In this document: piece by piece, positions 1 to 7,082 of the stretch
Layout of the letters: each line of letters begins with the position of its first letter
Position numbering within the stretch: position 1 is the stretch's first letter
From: Streptomyces sp. NBC_00289
Lineage (GTDB): Bacteria; Actinomycetota; Actinomycetes; Streptomycetales; Streptomycetaceae
Length of the DNA: 64,000 nt
Reading direction: 5' to 3'
Assembly (NCBI RefSeq): GCF_041435115.1
Contig: NZ_CP108046.1
Location: forward strand, 5,022,001-5,086,000
Notes under the pieces: generated by a model
What the model was told of the DNA's origin: nothing
The model's database searches: none
What the model saw: the letters and a program-made list of their open reading frames with translations, nothing else
Program-made: the position numbers and the translations under genes

Positions 1-311
1 GGACCCTGGACTGCACCACCAGTGCCTCGCCCACCGGCACCGACGTGAAGGGCCCCTACGTACAGGACCGGCTCGGCCGCCGGTTCGTCTACCTGTCGTG
101 GGGCACGGTCGACGAGTCCGGCGTCTTCTCGATGTTCCGCCGCGCCAAGCTCATGCTCGACGCCGTCCCCGCCGCCGTACTCGCCGCCGCCGCACGCGAG
201 GGCCTGCTCGTCGGGCGCCTCGGCCTGACCGACGCGCGCGGCGGGCCCCTGTGCGCACGCGTCGAGCCCCCGCACGTCACCTGGACCGCCGCGCCCTTCG
301 AAGGTGCCTGA
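1..311 (+). CDS. DUF5990 family protein (5' end outside window)
   Basis: Only the C-terminal ~102 residues are present; the frame is open from base 3 and the start lies upstream. The segment with FVYLSWGTV followed by FRRAKLMLD and VGRLGLTD matches the end of DUF5990, a small soluble actinobacterial family of unknown function. The stop is TGA at 309-311. No catalytic motif is visible, so no function is proposed. Confidence 0.72.
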   Translation, partial: TLDCTTSASPTGTDVKGPYVQDRLGRRFVYLSWGTVDESGVFSMFRRAKLMLDAVPAAVLAAAAREGLLVGRLGLTDARGGPLCARVEPPHVTWTAAPFEGA

Positions 312-795
312 TCCGGCGAACTCCCCCGCATCCCACGGCCGCAGCGGGCGTCACCGTTCGCAGCAGGTTCCTCCACCTACAGACACCAAAAATCTATCGT
401 GGCAGCAGTAGACATTGCGGCGGCGATGGTCGTAGAGTTTCTCTCGTAACCGAGAAATCGAGTATGCGAGGCAGACACGGACTGCCTCGCGGCAGTGCCC
501 GCAGCACCGGCCGCGAAGGCCGCGAGCAGTACGACAGCTCATCCGAGGAAAGGTGGAGCGAACGCCATCAGGATCGCCCGGGCAGCGCAGAACCGGCCCG
601 GGTACCGCAGGCCCCAGAACGGAAGGTGGTCCCCGGTCAAGCATTCGCGATCCCCGCATCCCCGCCCCTTTCGGGCGCCGACGCGGAATCAGAGATCCGG
701 CGCAACAAAAAGCCGGTAGATGGTGTTGAACCCCTCGGGGCCCGGGTGCCGAACGGCACCCGGGCCCCTCGATGCGTCCCTGAAACGAAGGTGCT
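312..795. other. 484-bp intergenic region with hairpins
   Basis: I see no convincing gene here. Two structures stand out. One is a perfect 9-bp hairpin at 466-490 (GCGAGGCAG/CTGCCTCGC, 7-nt loop) in the transcript leaving the DUF5990 gene. The other is a 14-bp hairpin at 737-768, listed separately. A weak inverted repeat TTTCTC/GAGAAA lies at 438-457. A short open frame ending at 719 is basic and low in complexity and lacks a good start. Confidence 0.5.
737..768. terminator. 14-bp hairpin, probable bidirectional terminator
   Basis: GGGGCCCGGGTGCC and its exact reverse complement are separated by a 4-nt GAAC loop. It lies just upstream of the MerR-like gene and would end read-through from the left. 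There is no U-tract, as is usual for Streptomyces terminators. Confidence 0.6.
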
Positions 796-1122
796 ATGCC
801 CGCTGACTCACCCGCCGCAGACAGCCTGGACGACGACGACTACCCCGCGTACACCATGGGGCGGGCCGCCGCCATCCTCGGCACGACCCCCGCGTTCCTG
901 CGCTCCATCGGCGAAGCCAAACTCATCACCCCGCTCCGCTCGGACGGAGGCCACCGCCGCTACTCCCGTTACCAGCTGCGGATCGCCGCCCGGGCGCGCG
1001 AACTGGTCGACGAGGGCACCCCGATCGAGGCTGCCTGCCGCATCATCATCCTCGAGGACCAGCTCGAGGAAGCGCTGCGTCTCAACGAGCAGATGCGCCG
1101 GCAGAAGGACGCCCAGCACTGA
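796..1122 (+). CDS. MerR-type helix-turn-helix protein
   Basis: A 108-residue protein. After an acidic ~18-residue N-terminus comes YTMGRAAAILGTTPAFLRSI, a winged-helix MerR fold in which the usual RYYE region is RSIGEAKLI, then GHRRYSRYQL. A short helical C-terminus (EDQLEEALRLNEQMRR) probably dimerises. It has no effector domain, so it is a minimal DNA-binding protein. The start ATG follows GAAGG with 5-nt spacing. It lies 319 bp ahead of the cold-shock gene in the same direction. That neighbour relationship suggests, but does not prove, a regulatory link. Confidence 0.8.
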   Translation: MPADSPAADSLDDDDYPAYTMGRAAAILGTTPAFLRSIGEAKLITPLRSDGGHRRYSRYQLRIAARARELVDEGTPIEAACRIIILEDQLEEALRLNEQMRRQKDAQH

Positions 1123-1262
1123 GCCGACACCGAGCCGCGCGCCGATCTTGTACGGTCGACGGAGCCGGAAACCTGCTGCGGCTGACACAGAATTACGTAC
1201 AGTGCCGTGAGGAATCGCGAAGGGGCGGTCGGGGCCCACGAACCCCGCGCCCCGACCTGTGC

Positions 1263-1293
1263 TACCGTGATAAGAGTTGCAGTTTTGGTTACC
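1263..1293 (+). promoter_or_regulatory. Probable csp promoter -10 and conserved 5'-end mRNA motif
   Basis: TACCGT at 1263-1268 fits the TAnnnT -10 pattern; no good -35 is visible. Seven bases later lies GTTGCAGTTTTGGTTACC (1276-1293). The same 18-mer, with one change, sits in the equivalent place in front of the second cold-shock gene (15775-15792, minus strand). If the -10 is right, the motif is at the very 5' end of both mRNAs, where the E. coli cspA cold box lies. The role is inferred. Confidence 0.55.
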
Positions 1294-1302
1294 AGAGACT
1301 TT

Positions 1303-1336
1303 GAGTGCTCTTCCGACCTTCCGTCGACGAGCACTC
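1303..1336 (+). promoter_or_regulatory. Attenuator-like hairpin in csp 5' UTR
   Basis: GAGTGCTC (1303-1310) pairs perfectly with GAGCACTC (1329-1336). An inner CGAC/GTCG stem may extend it, and it is followed at once by TTTTCGTTT. It looks like an intrinsic terminator but sits about 105 nt upstream of the cold-shock start codon inside the presumed leader. This suggests transcript attenuation or a structure remodelled by temperature or by the chaperone itself. Confidence 0.45.
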
Positions 1337-1441
1337 TTTTCGTTTCCCGGGGCTTTAAAAGCTTCGGGCGGGGTAAATCGCCACTGCGACTCCGGGTCTG
1401 CAAGGTGCGGACTCCGGGTACTGCCCCAAGGGAGATTCAAT

Positions 1442-1645
1442 ATGGCATCTGGCACCGTGAAGTGGTTCAACGCGGAAAAGGGCTTCGGCTTCATCGAGCA
1501 GGACGGCGGCGGCGCTGACGTGTTCGCCCACTACTCGAACATCGCCACCTCCGGCTTCCGCGAGCTTCAGGAGGGCCAGAAGGTGAACTTCGACGTCACG
1601 CAGGGCCAGAAGGGCCCGCAGGCCGAGAACATCGTTCCCGCCTGA
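1442..1645 (+). CDS. Cold-shock domain RNA chaperone (CspA family)
   Basis: A 67-residue single cold-shock domain, the normal length. RNP1 (KGFGFI) and RNP2 (DVFAHY) are intact. It binds single-stranded RNA/DNA in the cytoplasm and melts secondary structure. The ATG at 1442 follows GGGAGA; upstream in-frame starts would add a tail foreign to the family. The leader is long (about 165 nt from the predicted -10), as in other csp genes. A second, almost identical copy lies at 15476-15679 on the other strand. The DEAD-box helicase gene follows, so two RNA-remodelling activities are adjacent. Confidence 0.97.
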   Translation: MASGTVKWFNAEKGFGFIEQDGGGADVFAHYSNIATSGFRELQEGQKVNFDVTQGQKGPQAENIVPA

Positions 1646-1665
1646 CGCTGACGCGTACTACGTGG

Positions 1666-1697
1666 CTGGGGCCCGCACTCTAGGGTGCGGGCCCCAG
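1666..1697 (+). terminator. Terminator of the first csp gene
   Basis: CTGGGGCCCGCAC pairs with GTGCGGGCCCCAG across a 6-nt loop (13 bp). TTGTCTTTT follows a few bases later. The core stem GGGGCCCGCAC is the same as in the terminator of the second csp gene. Confidence 0.85.
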
Positions 1698-1927
1698 GCA
1701 TTGTCTTTTCCGTGTCCCGCCGTACGAGATCCACGGGTCCCGGCGGGGTTTCGCGGACGAATGGAAAAACCGCCCGGCTCCAGCGCCCGGACACCGCGCC
1801 GCGTTCCGCGCGGCACGAAGTACGGCGCCCCTGTCAGGGCGCACCGGTCCAGCTCTCACGGACCGGCTTCATTTCGTTTTTACTTCGGCTCAGTCTTGTG
1901 AATCCTCATGCGGCTCGTCAGCGCTCG

Positions 1928-1968
1928 AAGGAATTCCTCGATACGTGCCGCATCGAGGAAGGTTCCTT
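1928..1968 (+). promoter_or_regulatory. Hairpin sequestering the helicase ribosome site
   Basis: AAGGAA (1928-1933) pairs with TTCCTT (1963-1968), and TTCCTCGAT (1934-1942) pairs with ATCGAGGAA (1952-1960). This gives 15 bp with only a GG bulge and a 9-nt loop. The ribosome site GAGGAAGG (1955-1962) lies inside the 3' arm, and the stem ends at the base before the ATG (1969). Translation should therefore need the hairpin to open. That fits an RNA helicase that is cold-induced or controls itself, but this is inference. Confidence 0.7.
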
Positions 1969-3489
1969 ATGAACCGCGCAGCTCGCACGAACAACAACTC
2001 CTCCTCGTCCCGCTCCCGCGCGGACCAGGGCTCGACCGGCGCCACCCGGCGGGGCCGCTTCCGCTCGCAGCCCACGGGCCGACAGGGCGCCTCCGCCTCG
2101 TCGAACGCCGGTGGCCGGGGCGGCCGCGGAGGCCGTGGCAGCGCCCCCGGCGGGGAGTTCGCCCTGCCGGTGAGCGTCACTCCGGGCCTGCCGCCCGTCG
2201 AGGCGTTCGCCGAACTCGACATGCCGGAGCGGCTGCTGACCGCGCTCGGCGCCGAAGGCGTGGTCTCCCCGTTCCCGATCCAGGCCGCGACCCTGCCGAA
2301 CTCCCTGGCCGGCCGTGACGTGCTCGGCCGCGGGCGCACCGGTTCCGGCAAGACGCTCGCCTTCGGGCTGGCCATGCTGGCCCGTACCGAAGGGCAGCGG
2401 GCCGAGCCCCGGCAGCCCCTGGCGCTCGTCCTCGTACCCACCCGGGAACTGGCCCAGCAGGTCACCGACGCCCTCACCCCGTACGCCCGCGCGCTGCGCC
2501 TGCGGCTCACCACGGTGGTCGGCGGTATGTCGCTCGGCCGCCAGGCGAGCGCCCTGCGGGGCGGCGCCGAGGTCGTCGTCGCCACTCCGGGCCGACTGAA
2601 GGACCTCATCGACCGCGAGGACTGCCGTCTGGACCGCGTCGCGATCACCGTCCTCGACGAGGCCGACCAGATGGCCGACATGGGCTTCATGCCGCAGGTC
2701 ACCGCCCTGCTCGACCAGGTGCGCCCCGACGGGCAGCGGATGCTGTTCTCCGCCACCCTGGACCGCAACGTCGACCTGCTGGTGCGCCGCTACCTGCACG
2801 ACCCCGTGGTCCACTCGGTGGACCCGGCCGCGGGCGCCGTCACCACGATGGAGCACCACGTGCTGCACGTGGAGGACGCCGACAAGCACGCCACCGCGAC
2901 GGAGATCGCCGCCCGCGACGGCCGCGTGATCATGTTCCTGGACACCAAGCACGCGGCGGACCGGCTGGCCAAGAAGCTCCTGGCCGTCGGTGTGCGGGCC
3001 GCCGCCCTGCACGGCGGCAAGTCCCAGTCCCAACGCACCCGGACACTCGCCCAGTTCAAGGACGGCCACGTCACGGCGCTGGTGGCCACCAACGTCGCCG
3101 CCCGCGGCATCCACGTCGACAACCTCGACCTGGTCGTCAACGTCGACCCGCCCGCGGACCACAAGGACTACCTGCACCGCGGCGGCCGTACCGCCCGGGC
3201 CGGGGAGGCCGGCACCGTCGTCACGCTGGTCCTGCCGCACCAGCGGCGCGAGATGACCCGGCTGATGGCCGACGCCGGCATCACCCCGCAGACCACCCGG
3301 GTCCGCGCCGGCGAGTCCGAGCTGAACCGCATCACCGGTGCGCAGGCGCCCTCGGGCGTGCCCGTCGTCGTCACCCCGCCGGTGGCGGCCGAACGCCCCA
3401 AGCGCACCGGCTCCGCCTCCGGCAGCCGGCGCGGCCGGCCCGGCGGCCAGGGCCGCCGTCGCTCCACCCCGCAGGCGGGCAGTCGCTGA
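1969..3489 (+). CDS. DEAD-box ATP-dependent RNA helicase
   Basis: A 506-residue protein. A basic, Ser/Asn/Gly-rich N-terminus (1-60, with RGGRGGRG) leads to the Q motif (FPIQ), motif I GRTGSGKT (~122-129), Ia PTRELA, TPGR, motif II DEAD (~230-233), motif III SAT (~261-263), and the second RecA domain ending in HRGGRTARAG (motif VI). The C-terminal ~50 residues are basic RGRPGGQGRRR, likely for RNA binding. It unwinds short RNA duplexes, for example in ribosome assembly or mRNA turnover. ATG 1969 is preferred over GTG 1945 because GAGGAAGG lies 6 nt before it. It lies downstream of the cold-shock gene but behind its own terminator and leader. Confidence 0.96.
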   Translation: MNRAARTNNNSSSSRSRADQGSTGATRRGRFRSQPTGRQGASASSNAGGRGGRGGRGSAPGGEFALPVSVTPGLPPVEAFAELDMPERLLTALGAEGVVSPFPIQAATLPNSLAGRDVLGRGRTGSGKTLAFGLAMLARTEGQRAEPRQPLALVLVPTRELAQQVTDALTPYARALRLRLTTVVGGMSLGRQASALRGGAEVVVATPGRLKDLIDREDCRLDRVAITVLDEADQMADMGFMPQVTALLDQVRPDGQRMLFSATLDRNVDLLVRRYLHDPVVHSVDPAAGAVTTMEHHVLHVEDADKHATATEIAARDGRVIMFLDTKHAADRLAKKLLAVGVRAAALHGGKSQSQRTRTLAQFKDGHVTALVATNVAARGIHVDNLDLVVNVDPPADHKDYLHRGGRTARAGEAGTVVTLVLPHQRREMTRLMADAGITPQTTRVRAGESELNRITGAQAPSGVPVVVTPPVAAERPKRTGSASGSRRGRPGGQGRRRSTPQAGSR

Positions 3490-3498
3490 ACCGGCCCC

Positions 3499-3524
3499 GG
3501 CCGTCCCGGTGTTCCGGGGCGGCC
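3499..3524 (+). terminator. Terminator of the helicase gene
   Basis: GGCCGTCCCGG and CCGGGGCGGCC form an 11-bp stem (one G-U pair) with a TGTT loop, starting 10 bp after the stop codon. Confidence 0.65.
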
Positions 3525-3569
3525 GGCCCGGCCGTCCGCCCCGTCGCCTGCGCCGGCGCCTCACTGGAG

Positions 3570-3575
3570 TAGGCT
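3570..3575 (+). promoter_or_regulatory. -10 element; probable leaderless start
   Basis: TAGGCT fits TAnnnT and ends 8 nt before the ATG at 3584. No ribosome site lies between, so transcription probably starts at or beside the start codon. Confidence 0.45.
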
Positions 3576-3583
3576 CTTCATCC

Positions 3584-3973
3584 ATGTCGCACCCTGATGA
3601 CCTGCTCGTCGACATCGCCGCGAGGGTGGAGTCGGAGCAGAACAGTCGGATGTCCCTCACCGTGGTGATCCCCGGAGCCGTCATCACCGGACGGCTGGCC
3701 CCGGAAGCCATGTGGAAGCAGCGGGTGGCCGAGGTGTTGCGGGACTCCGAGCAACTGGCCCCCTTCGCCGCCGTGTTCACCGCTCCGGACCCGGGCCCGG
3801 AAGCCGGCGGCGAGCCACCGGGGCGCCGTGCCCGGCCCACGCACCTCCACTTCCACGTCGCCCGGATCCTCCAGGGCAACTTCGGCATTCCCGACACCGG
3901 CGGCATGTACCGCGTCGCGCTGGACGACGTCAACGCCTGGACCGTCGGGGACATCAGCTACTCGGACCAGTGA
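3584..3973 (+). CDS. GvpU-like conserved protein
   Basis: A 129-residue soluble protein. The segment from DLLVDIAARVE through LTVVIPGAVITGRL to THLHFHVARILQG and GGMYRVALDDVNAWTVGD is a conserved actinobacterial family often labelled gas-vesicle accessory protein GvpU. No other gvp gene is nearby, so a role in gas vesicles is unlikely to be its job here. HLHFH could be a metal or ligand site, but I have no direct support. The start has no Shine-Dalgarno sequence and a -10 hexamer 8 nt upstream. Confidence 0.7.
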   Translation: MSHPDDLLVDIAARVESEQNSRMSLTVVIPGAVITGRLAPEAMWKQRVAEVLRDSEQLAPFAAVFTAPDPGPEAGGEPPGRRARPTHLHFHVARILQGNFGIPDTGGMYRVALDDVNAWTVGDISYSDQ

Positions 3974-3985
3974 ACCGGACCGGCC

Positions 3986-4012
3986 GCCGCCCTACCCGTA
4001 CGGGGTGGCGGC
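3986..4012 (+). terminator. Possible terminator
   Basis: GCCGCC/GGCGGC arms enclose a CCCGTACGGG palindrome; the structure is imperfect and begins 12 bp after the GvpU-like stop. Confidence 0.35.
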
Positions 4013-4146
4013 CGACCTGGTGAACAAGGGGCGCCGTCCCGTTCCAGGCGGGCCCTGTGCCGGTCGCCGAACCGGTGCGCTTCACGCCGCGGTTAAATTT
4101 CGCTCAACCTCTGGTTGCCGGACGGTGAGCGGGTGACCATGGGGCC

Positions 4147-4542
4147 ATGACTCTGGCCGAACGCGCCATGGACCGACTGGAAGTCTGGCCCGACCTCAGC
4201 GCGGGCCTGCCCAGCTGTGGCACCGGGCGCGCCCTTCGCTCCGTCCGCCACGAGATCGTCCACTTCCACTCCGGGCGGGACGTCGACCTGCACCTCACCG
4301 TGCCGGCCATCGAGCGGTTCCGCGACGATCTACGCGGGTCGACCGCCGTACACCTGGTGCCGGGGTCCCGCTGGATCACCGTCCACCTCGACTGCGACGG
4401 TGACGTCGACCTGCTGATGAGCCTGGTCAGTGTCGCCCTCAAGGCCCATCTGGCCGAGGTACCGGCCGCGAGCCCGCTCCTCGCCTCGTGCAACTTCCGT
4501 CGCGTCACGGTGGTGCCGCGCGGCCGCGTCGACGACCGCTGA
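4147..4542 (+). CDS. Luciferase-domain (DUF5519-like) protein
   Basis: A 131-residue soluble protein with a conserved core: HEIVHFHSGRDVDLHL, VHLVPGSRWITVHLDCDGDVDLLMSLVSVALKAH. This is the small family annotated as luciferase domain-containing or DUF5519. It is unrelated to flavin luciferases by anything visible here, and its biochemical role is unknown. It stands alone; the next gene starts 190 bp later. Confidence 0.72.
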   Translation: MTLAERAMDRLEVWPDLSAGLPSCGTGRALRSVRHEIVHFHSGRDVDLHLTVPAIERFRDDLRGSTAVHLVPGSRWITVHLDCDGDVDLLMSLVSVALKAHLAEVPAASPLLASCNFRRVTVVPRGRVDDR

Positions 4543-4732
4543 GGACGGCGGGGCGCGCGGAGAGCAGGCACCTTCGGAGGCGCCGTAGCCGCTCCCGGGG
4601 TGTAGCGGGCTACACCTCCGCTTCGGGAGAGCACTCCCTCGTGACGGCGGAGCGGGCACGGGATCGTTGATCTCACCAGGTCAACGGCTCCCCGTCGGGG
4701 AAGTCCACGGTTCTTCCCGAAAGGCTCCCGCC

Positions 4733-4921
4733 ATGAAGACGCTGCTCTCCTCCAAGCCCGTTCTGTGGTTCCTCTTCCTGTTCAACCTCGCCGTCGCCGC
4801 GGTCGCCCCCTTCGCCGTCGACGGCGCTCAGGGACTCGTGACCAGTGCCGGCATGGGTGTCGTCGCCGTAGGTGCGGGCGTCGGCCTCCTCCAGGGGCGC
4901 GCCCGTCAGGAGCAGCAGTGA
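4733..4921 (+). CDS. Small membrane protein (62 aa)
   Basis: Two hydrophobic segments (about residues 8-28 and 34-52) connect through DGAQG, and the tail is charged (GRARQEQQ). The ATG at 4733 gives a short basic start (MKTLLSSK). AAGGCTCC upstream is a weak ribosome site. I do not recognise a function. Its size and topology suggest a structural or regulatory membrane peptide. Confidence 0.65.
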   Translation: MKTLLSSKPVLWFLFLFNLAVAAVAPFAVDGAQGLVTSAGMGVVAVGAGVGLLQGRARQEQQ

Positions 4922-4960
4922 CCCGGAGCGTCGGTGGCGGCCGCCTCCGCGGGGATCTGC

Positions 4961-5004
4961 TTGCTTAACTCAATCAATTCTGTTTATGCTTGAGTAAGTC
5001 AAGC
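4961..5004 (+). promoter_or_regulatory. Promoter with operator for the MFS gene
   Basis: TTGCTT (4961-4966) and TATGCT (4985-4990) are separated by 18 bp. The inverted repeat GCTTGA-N5-TCAAGC (4988-5004) overlaps the -10 and the start site. A looser half-site TTGCTTAACTCAA covers the -35. This AT-rich island in GC-rich DNA looks like a TetR/MarR-type operator. No such regulator gene adjoins it, so the cognate repressor is probably elsewhere. Confidence 0.6.
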
Positions 5005-5035
5005 AAAGCCACATGCACTGACGGAGGTCCCTGTC

Positions 5036-6520
5036 ATGTCCGACGCCCTTGCCCGACCCGCCGAGGCGGCCACGCCCGCCCCGCCCAGGTCGAACGCCGT
5101 GGTGGCGGTGCTGGCCCTGGCCGGAATCGTCGTCTCCCTCATGCAGACGCTGGTCATCCCGATCGTCCCCGAGCTGCCCAGACTCCTCGACGCCCCCGCG
5201 TCCGACACCGCCTGGGCGGTCACCGCCACCCTGCTCGCGGCCTCCGTGGCCACCCCGGTCGTCGGGCGGCTCGGCGACATGTTCGGCAAACGACGCATGC
5301 TGCTGGTCAGCATCGTGCTGCTGGTGTCCGGATCGGTGGTCTGCGCCCTGTCGGACTCGCTGGTCCCGATGATCATCGGCCGTGCGCTGCAGGGCCTGGC
5401 CGCCGCGGTCGTCCCGCTCGGCATCAGCATCATGCGTGACGTCCTGCCCGCCGAGCGGCTGGCCGGCTCCACCGCCCTGATGAGCGCCTCGCTAGGTGTC
5501 GGTGGCGCCCTCGGCCTGCCCTCGGCCGCCTTCATCGCCGACAACTTCGACTGGCACCTGCTGTTCTGGGTCTCCGCCGCCCTCGGCACCCTCGCCCTCG
5601 TCCTGGTCGTACTGATCGTGCCGGAGTCCAAGGTGCGGGCCGGTGGCCGCTTCGACCTGGTCGGCTCGCTCGGACTGTCGGCCGGTCTGGTCTCCCTGCT
5701 GCTCGCCGTCTCCAAGGGCGGCGACTGGGGCTGGACCAGCGCCACCACCCTCGGTCTCGGTGCCGCGGCCGTCGTGATCCTGCTGTCCTGGGGCTTCTAC
5801 GAGCTGCGCGCCAAGCAACCCCTGGTCGACCTGCGCACCACCGCGAAGAAGCAGGTCCTGTTCACCAACCTCGCCTCCGTCGCCCTCGGCTTCTCGATGT
5901 TCGCGATGTCCCTGGTCCTGCCGCAGCTGCTCCAGCTGCCCACCCAGACCGGCTACGGCCTCGGCAAGTCGATGATGACCGTCGGCCTGGTGCTGGCGCC
6001 GCAGGGCCTCGTGATGATGGCGATGTCCGCCGTGTCCGCCGGAGTCACCAAGGCCAAGGGCCCCAAGGTCACGCTGATGATCGGCGCCCTGATCGTGGCC
6101 GCGGGCTACGGCGTGAGCCTCGTCCTGATGAGTGAGGTCTGGCACCTCGTCCTGGTCTCCTGCGTCATCGGCGCCGGCGTCGGCTTCACCTACGGCGCCC
6201 TGCCCGCCCTCATCATGGGCGCCGTCGACCCGACCCAGACCGGCGCCGCGAACAGCCTCAACACCCTGATGCGCTCGCTCGGCACCTCCTTCGCCAGCGC
6301 CCTCGCCGGCGTCATCCTCGCCCAGATGACCACCGACTTCGGCGGCTTTGCCCTGCCGGCGGAGAACGGCTTCAAGACCGTCATGGCCATCGGCGCCGGA
6401 GCGGCCCTCCTCGCCTTCGCCATCGCCACCCTCATCCCCAAGCGGCCCGCGCCGAGTGCGGTCGCGCCCTCCACCGACCCCGCCCCCACAGCGCAGGCCG
6501 CCGCCGACGCCAAGGCCTGA
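5036..6520 (+). CDS. MFS transporter, DHA2-like (14 helices)
   Basis: A 494-residue integral membrane protein with about 14 hydrophobic segments. It carries motif A-like GRLGDMFGKRRMLL after helix 2, and an antiporter motif C region (SLGVGGALGLPSAAFIADN). This is typical of EmrB/QacA drug:proton antiporters. The C-terminal ~30 residues are an Ala/Pro-rich cytoplasmic tail. ATG 5036 follows GGAGGT. It is preceded by a clear promoter with operator, so expression is probably substrate-inducible. The substrate is unknown. Confidence 0.92.
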   Translation: MSDALARPAEAATPAPPRSNAVVAVLALAGIVVSLMQTLVIPIVPELPRLLDAPASDTAWAVTATLLAASVATPVVGRLGDMFGKRRMLLVSIVLLVSGSVVCALSDSLVPMIIGRALQGLAAAVVPLGISIMRDVLPAERLAGSTALMSASLGVGGALGLPSAAFIADNFDWHLLFWVSAALGTLALVLVVLIVPESKVRAGGRFDLVGSLGLSAGLVSLLLAVSKGGDWGWTSATTLGLGAAAVVILLSWGFYELRAKQPLVDLRTTAKKQVLFTNLASVALGFSMFAMSLVLPQLLQLPTQTGYGLGKSMMTVGLVLAPQGLVMMAMSAVSAGVTKAKGPKVTLMIGALIVAAGYGVSLVLMSEVWHLVLVSCVIGAGVGFTYGALPALIMGAVDPTQTGAANSLNTLMRSLGTSFASALAGVILAQMTTDFGGFALPAENGFKTVMAIGAGAALLAFAIATLIPKRPAPSAVAPSTDPAPTAQAAADAKA

Positions 6521-6584
6521 CCCGCGGCCGCCCCCTCTTCGTCCCACGCGCCCCACACGGCCGTCGTCCCGCACCCGCGGGGCG

Positions 6585-6752
6585 GCGGCCGTCCGTCGTT
6601 TCGCGCGCCCGTGTCGGAGTCCTCTCCAGCGGTGCGGTGGCGGCGCTGGCCGGGGTGATGCCCCGCGCGGTGGCGAACGCGCTGATCACCGTCGCGTCCA
6701 CGCTCCTGTGCACCGAGCTGCACGCGCGCTTCACCTTCGGGGCCGGATGCAG
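6585..6752 (+). pseudogene. GtrA-family membrane protein remnant
   Basis: Reading from 6601, the translation contains VGVLSSGAVAALAGV then ANALITVASTLLCTELHARF and TFGAG, the conserved middle of Streptomyces GtrA-like flippase proteins. The preceding AAVRRFAR lies in a different frame (from about 6585), implying a frameshift or small deletion. The protein is cut after TFGAG, where a terminator hairpin follows. It is a decayed fragment with no function expected. Confidence 0.6.
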
Positions 6753-6772
6753 GTTAGGCCGGGGCAGCCCAG

Positions 6773-6817
6773 AACGGCGGCCGGGACCCGCGAACCGCGC
6801 GGTTCCCGGCCGCCGTT
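6773..6817 (+). terminator. 14-bp hairpin terminator
   Basis: AACGGCGGCCGGGA (6773-6786) and TCCCGGCCGCCGTT (6804-6817) pair perfectly. It serves the MFS/GtrA-remnant side. Confidence 0.7.
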
Positions 6818-6922
6818 GCCGTCGTCGGACACGGTCGCCGCCCGACGGCCGCCGTAGTGAGCGGGCCGACGGTGACGCGGACCCACGGTCGTCCCGCCGA
6901 CGCCGACCGCGTGACACCGTAC

Positions 6923-7051
6923 GTCGGTCGGTGCTCGCCGCCCTCCCCTGGAGCTGGCCATCACCGTCGGTCGGTGCTCGCCACCCTCCCCTGGAGCTGG
7001 CCACCACCCTCGGCCGGTGCTCGCCGCCCTCCCCCGGAGCCGGCCACCGGC
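6923..7051. repeat. Three 43-bp tandem repeats
   Basis: Copies start at 6923, 6966 and 7009. Each contains CGGTGCTCGCC then CCTCCCC(T/C)GGAGC(T/C)GGCCA. The period is exactly 43, not a multiple of three, and no gene covers them. They lie downstream of the ABC permease (minus strand) and of the GtrA remnant (plus strand). The 6521-7082 gap holds nothing else I can name. Confidence 0.8.
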
Positions 7052-7082
7052 GCCTCGAACGGAACGCCGTCCCGTACCGGCG

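Noticed and set aside
495..719. Small basic protein in the 312-795 gap
   Set aside because: No convincing start or ribosome site and Arg/Pro-rich low complexity; not supported as a gene.
98..1210. Long open frame of 370 codons (plus) across the DUF5990 tail, intergenic region and MerR gene
   Set aside because: Arg/Pro/Ala-rich out-of-frame translation typical of high-GC DNA; it overlaps better genes and has no family similarity.
1918..3954. 678-codon open frame antisense to the helicase
   Set aside because: A GC-bias shadow; sequence is Gly/Val/Arg-rich without domains and spans two real genes and a terminator.
3584..3973. Gas vesicle cluster
   Set aside because: Only the GvpU-like gene is present; no gvpA, gvpF or gvpN nearby.
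6923..7051. CRISPR array
   Set aside because: Tandem repeats here and elsewhere have no unique spacers, and no cas genes are present.
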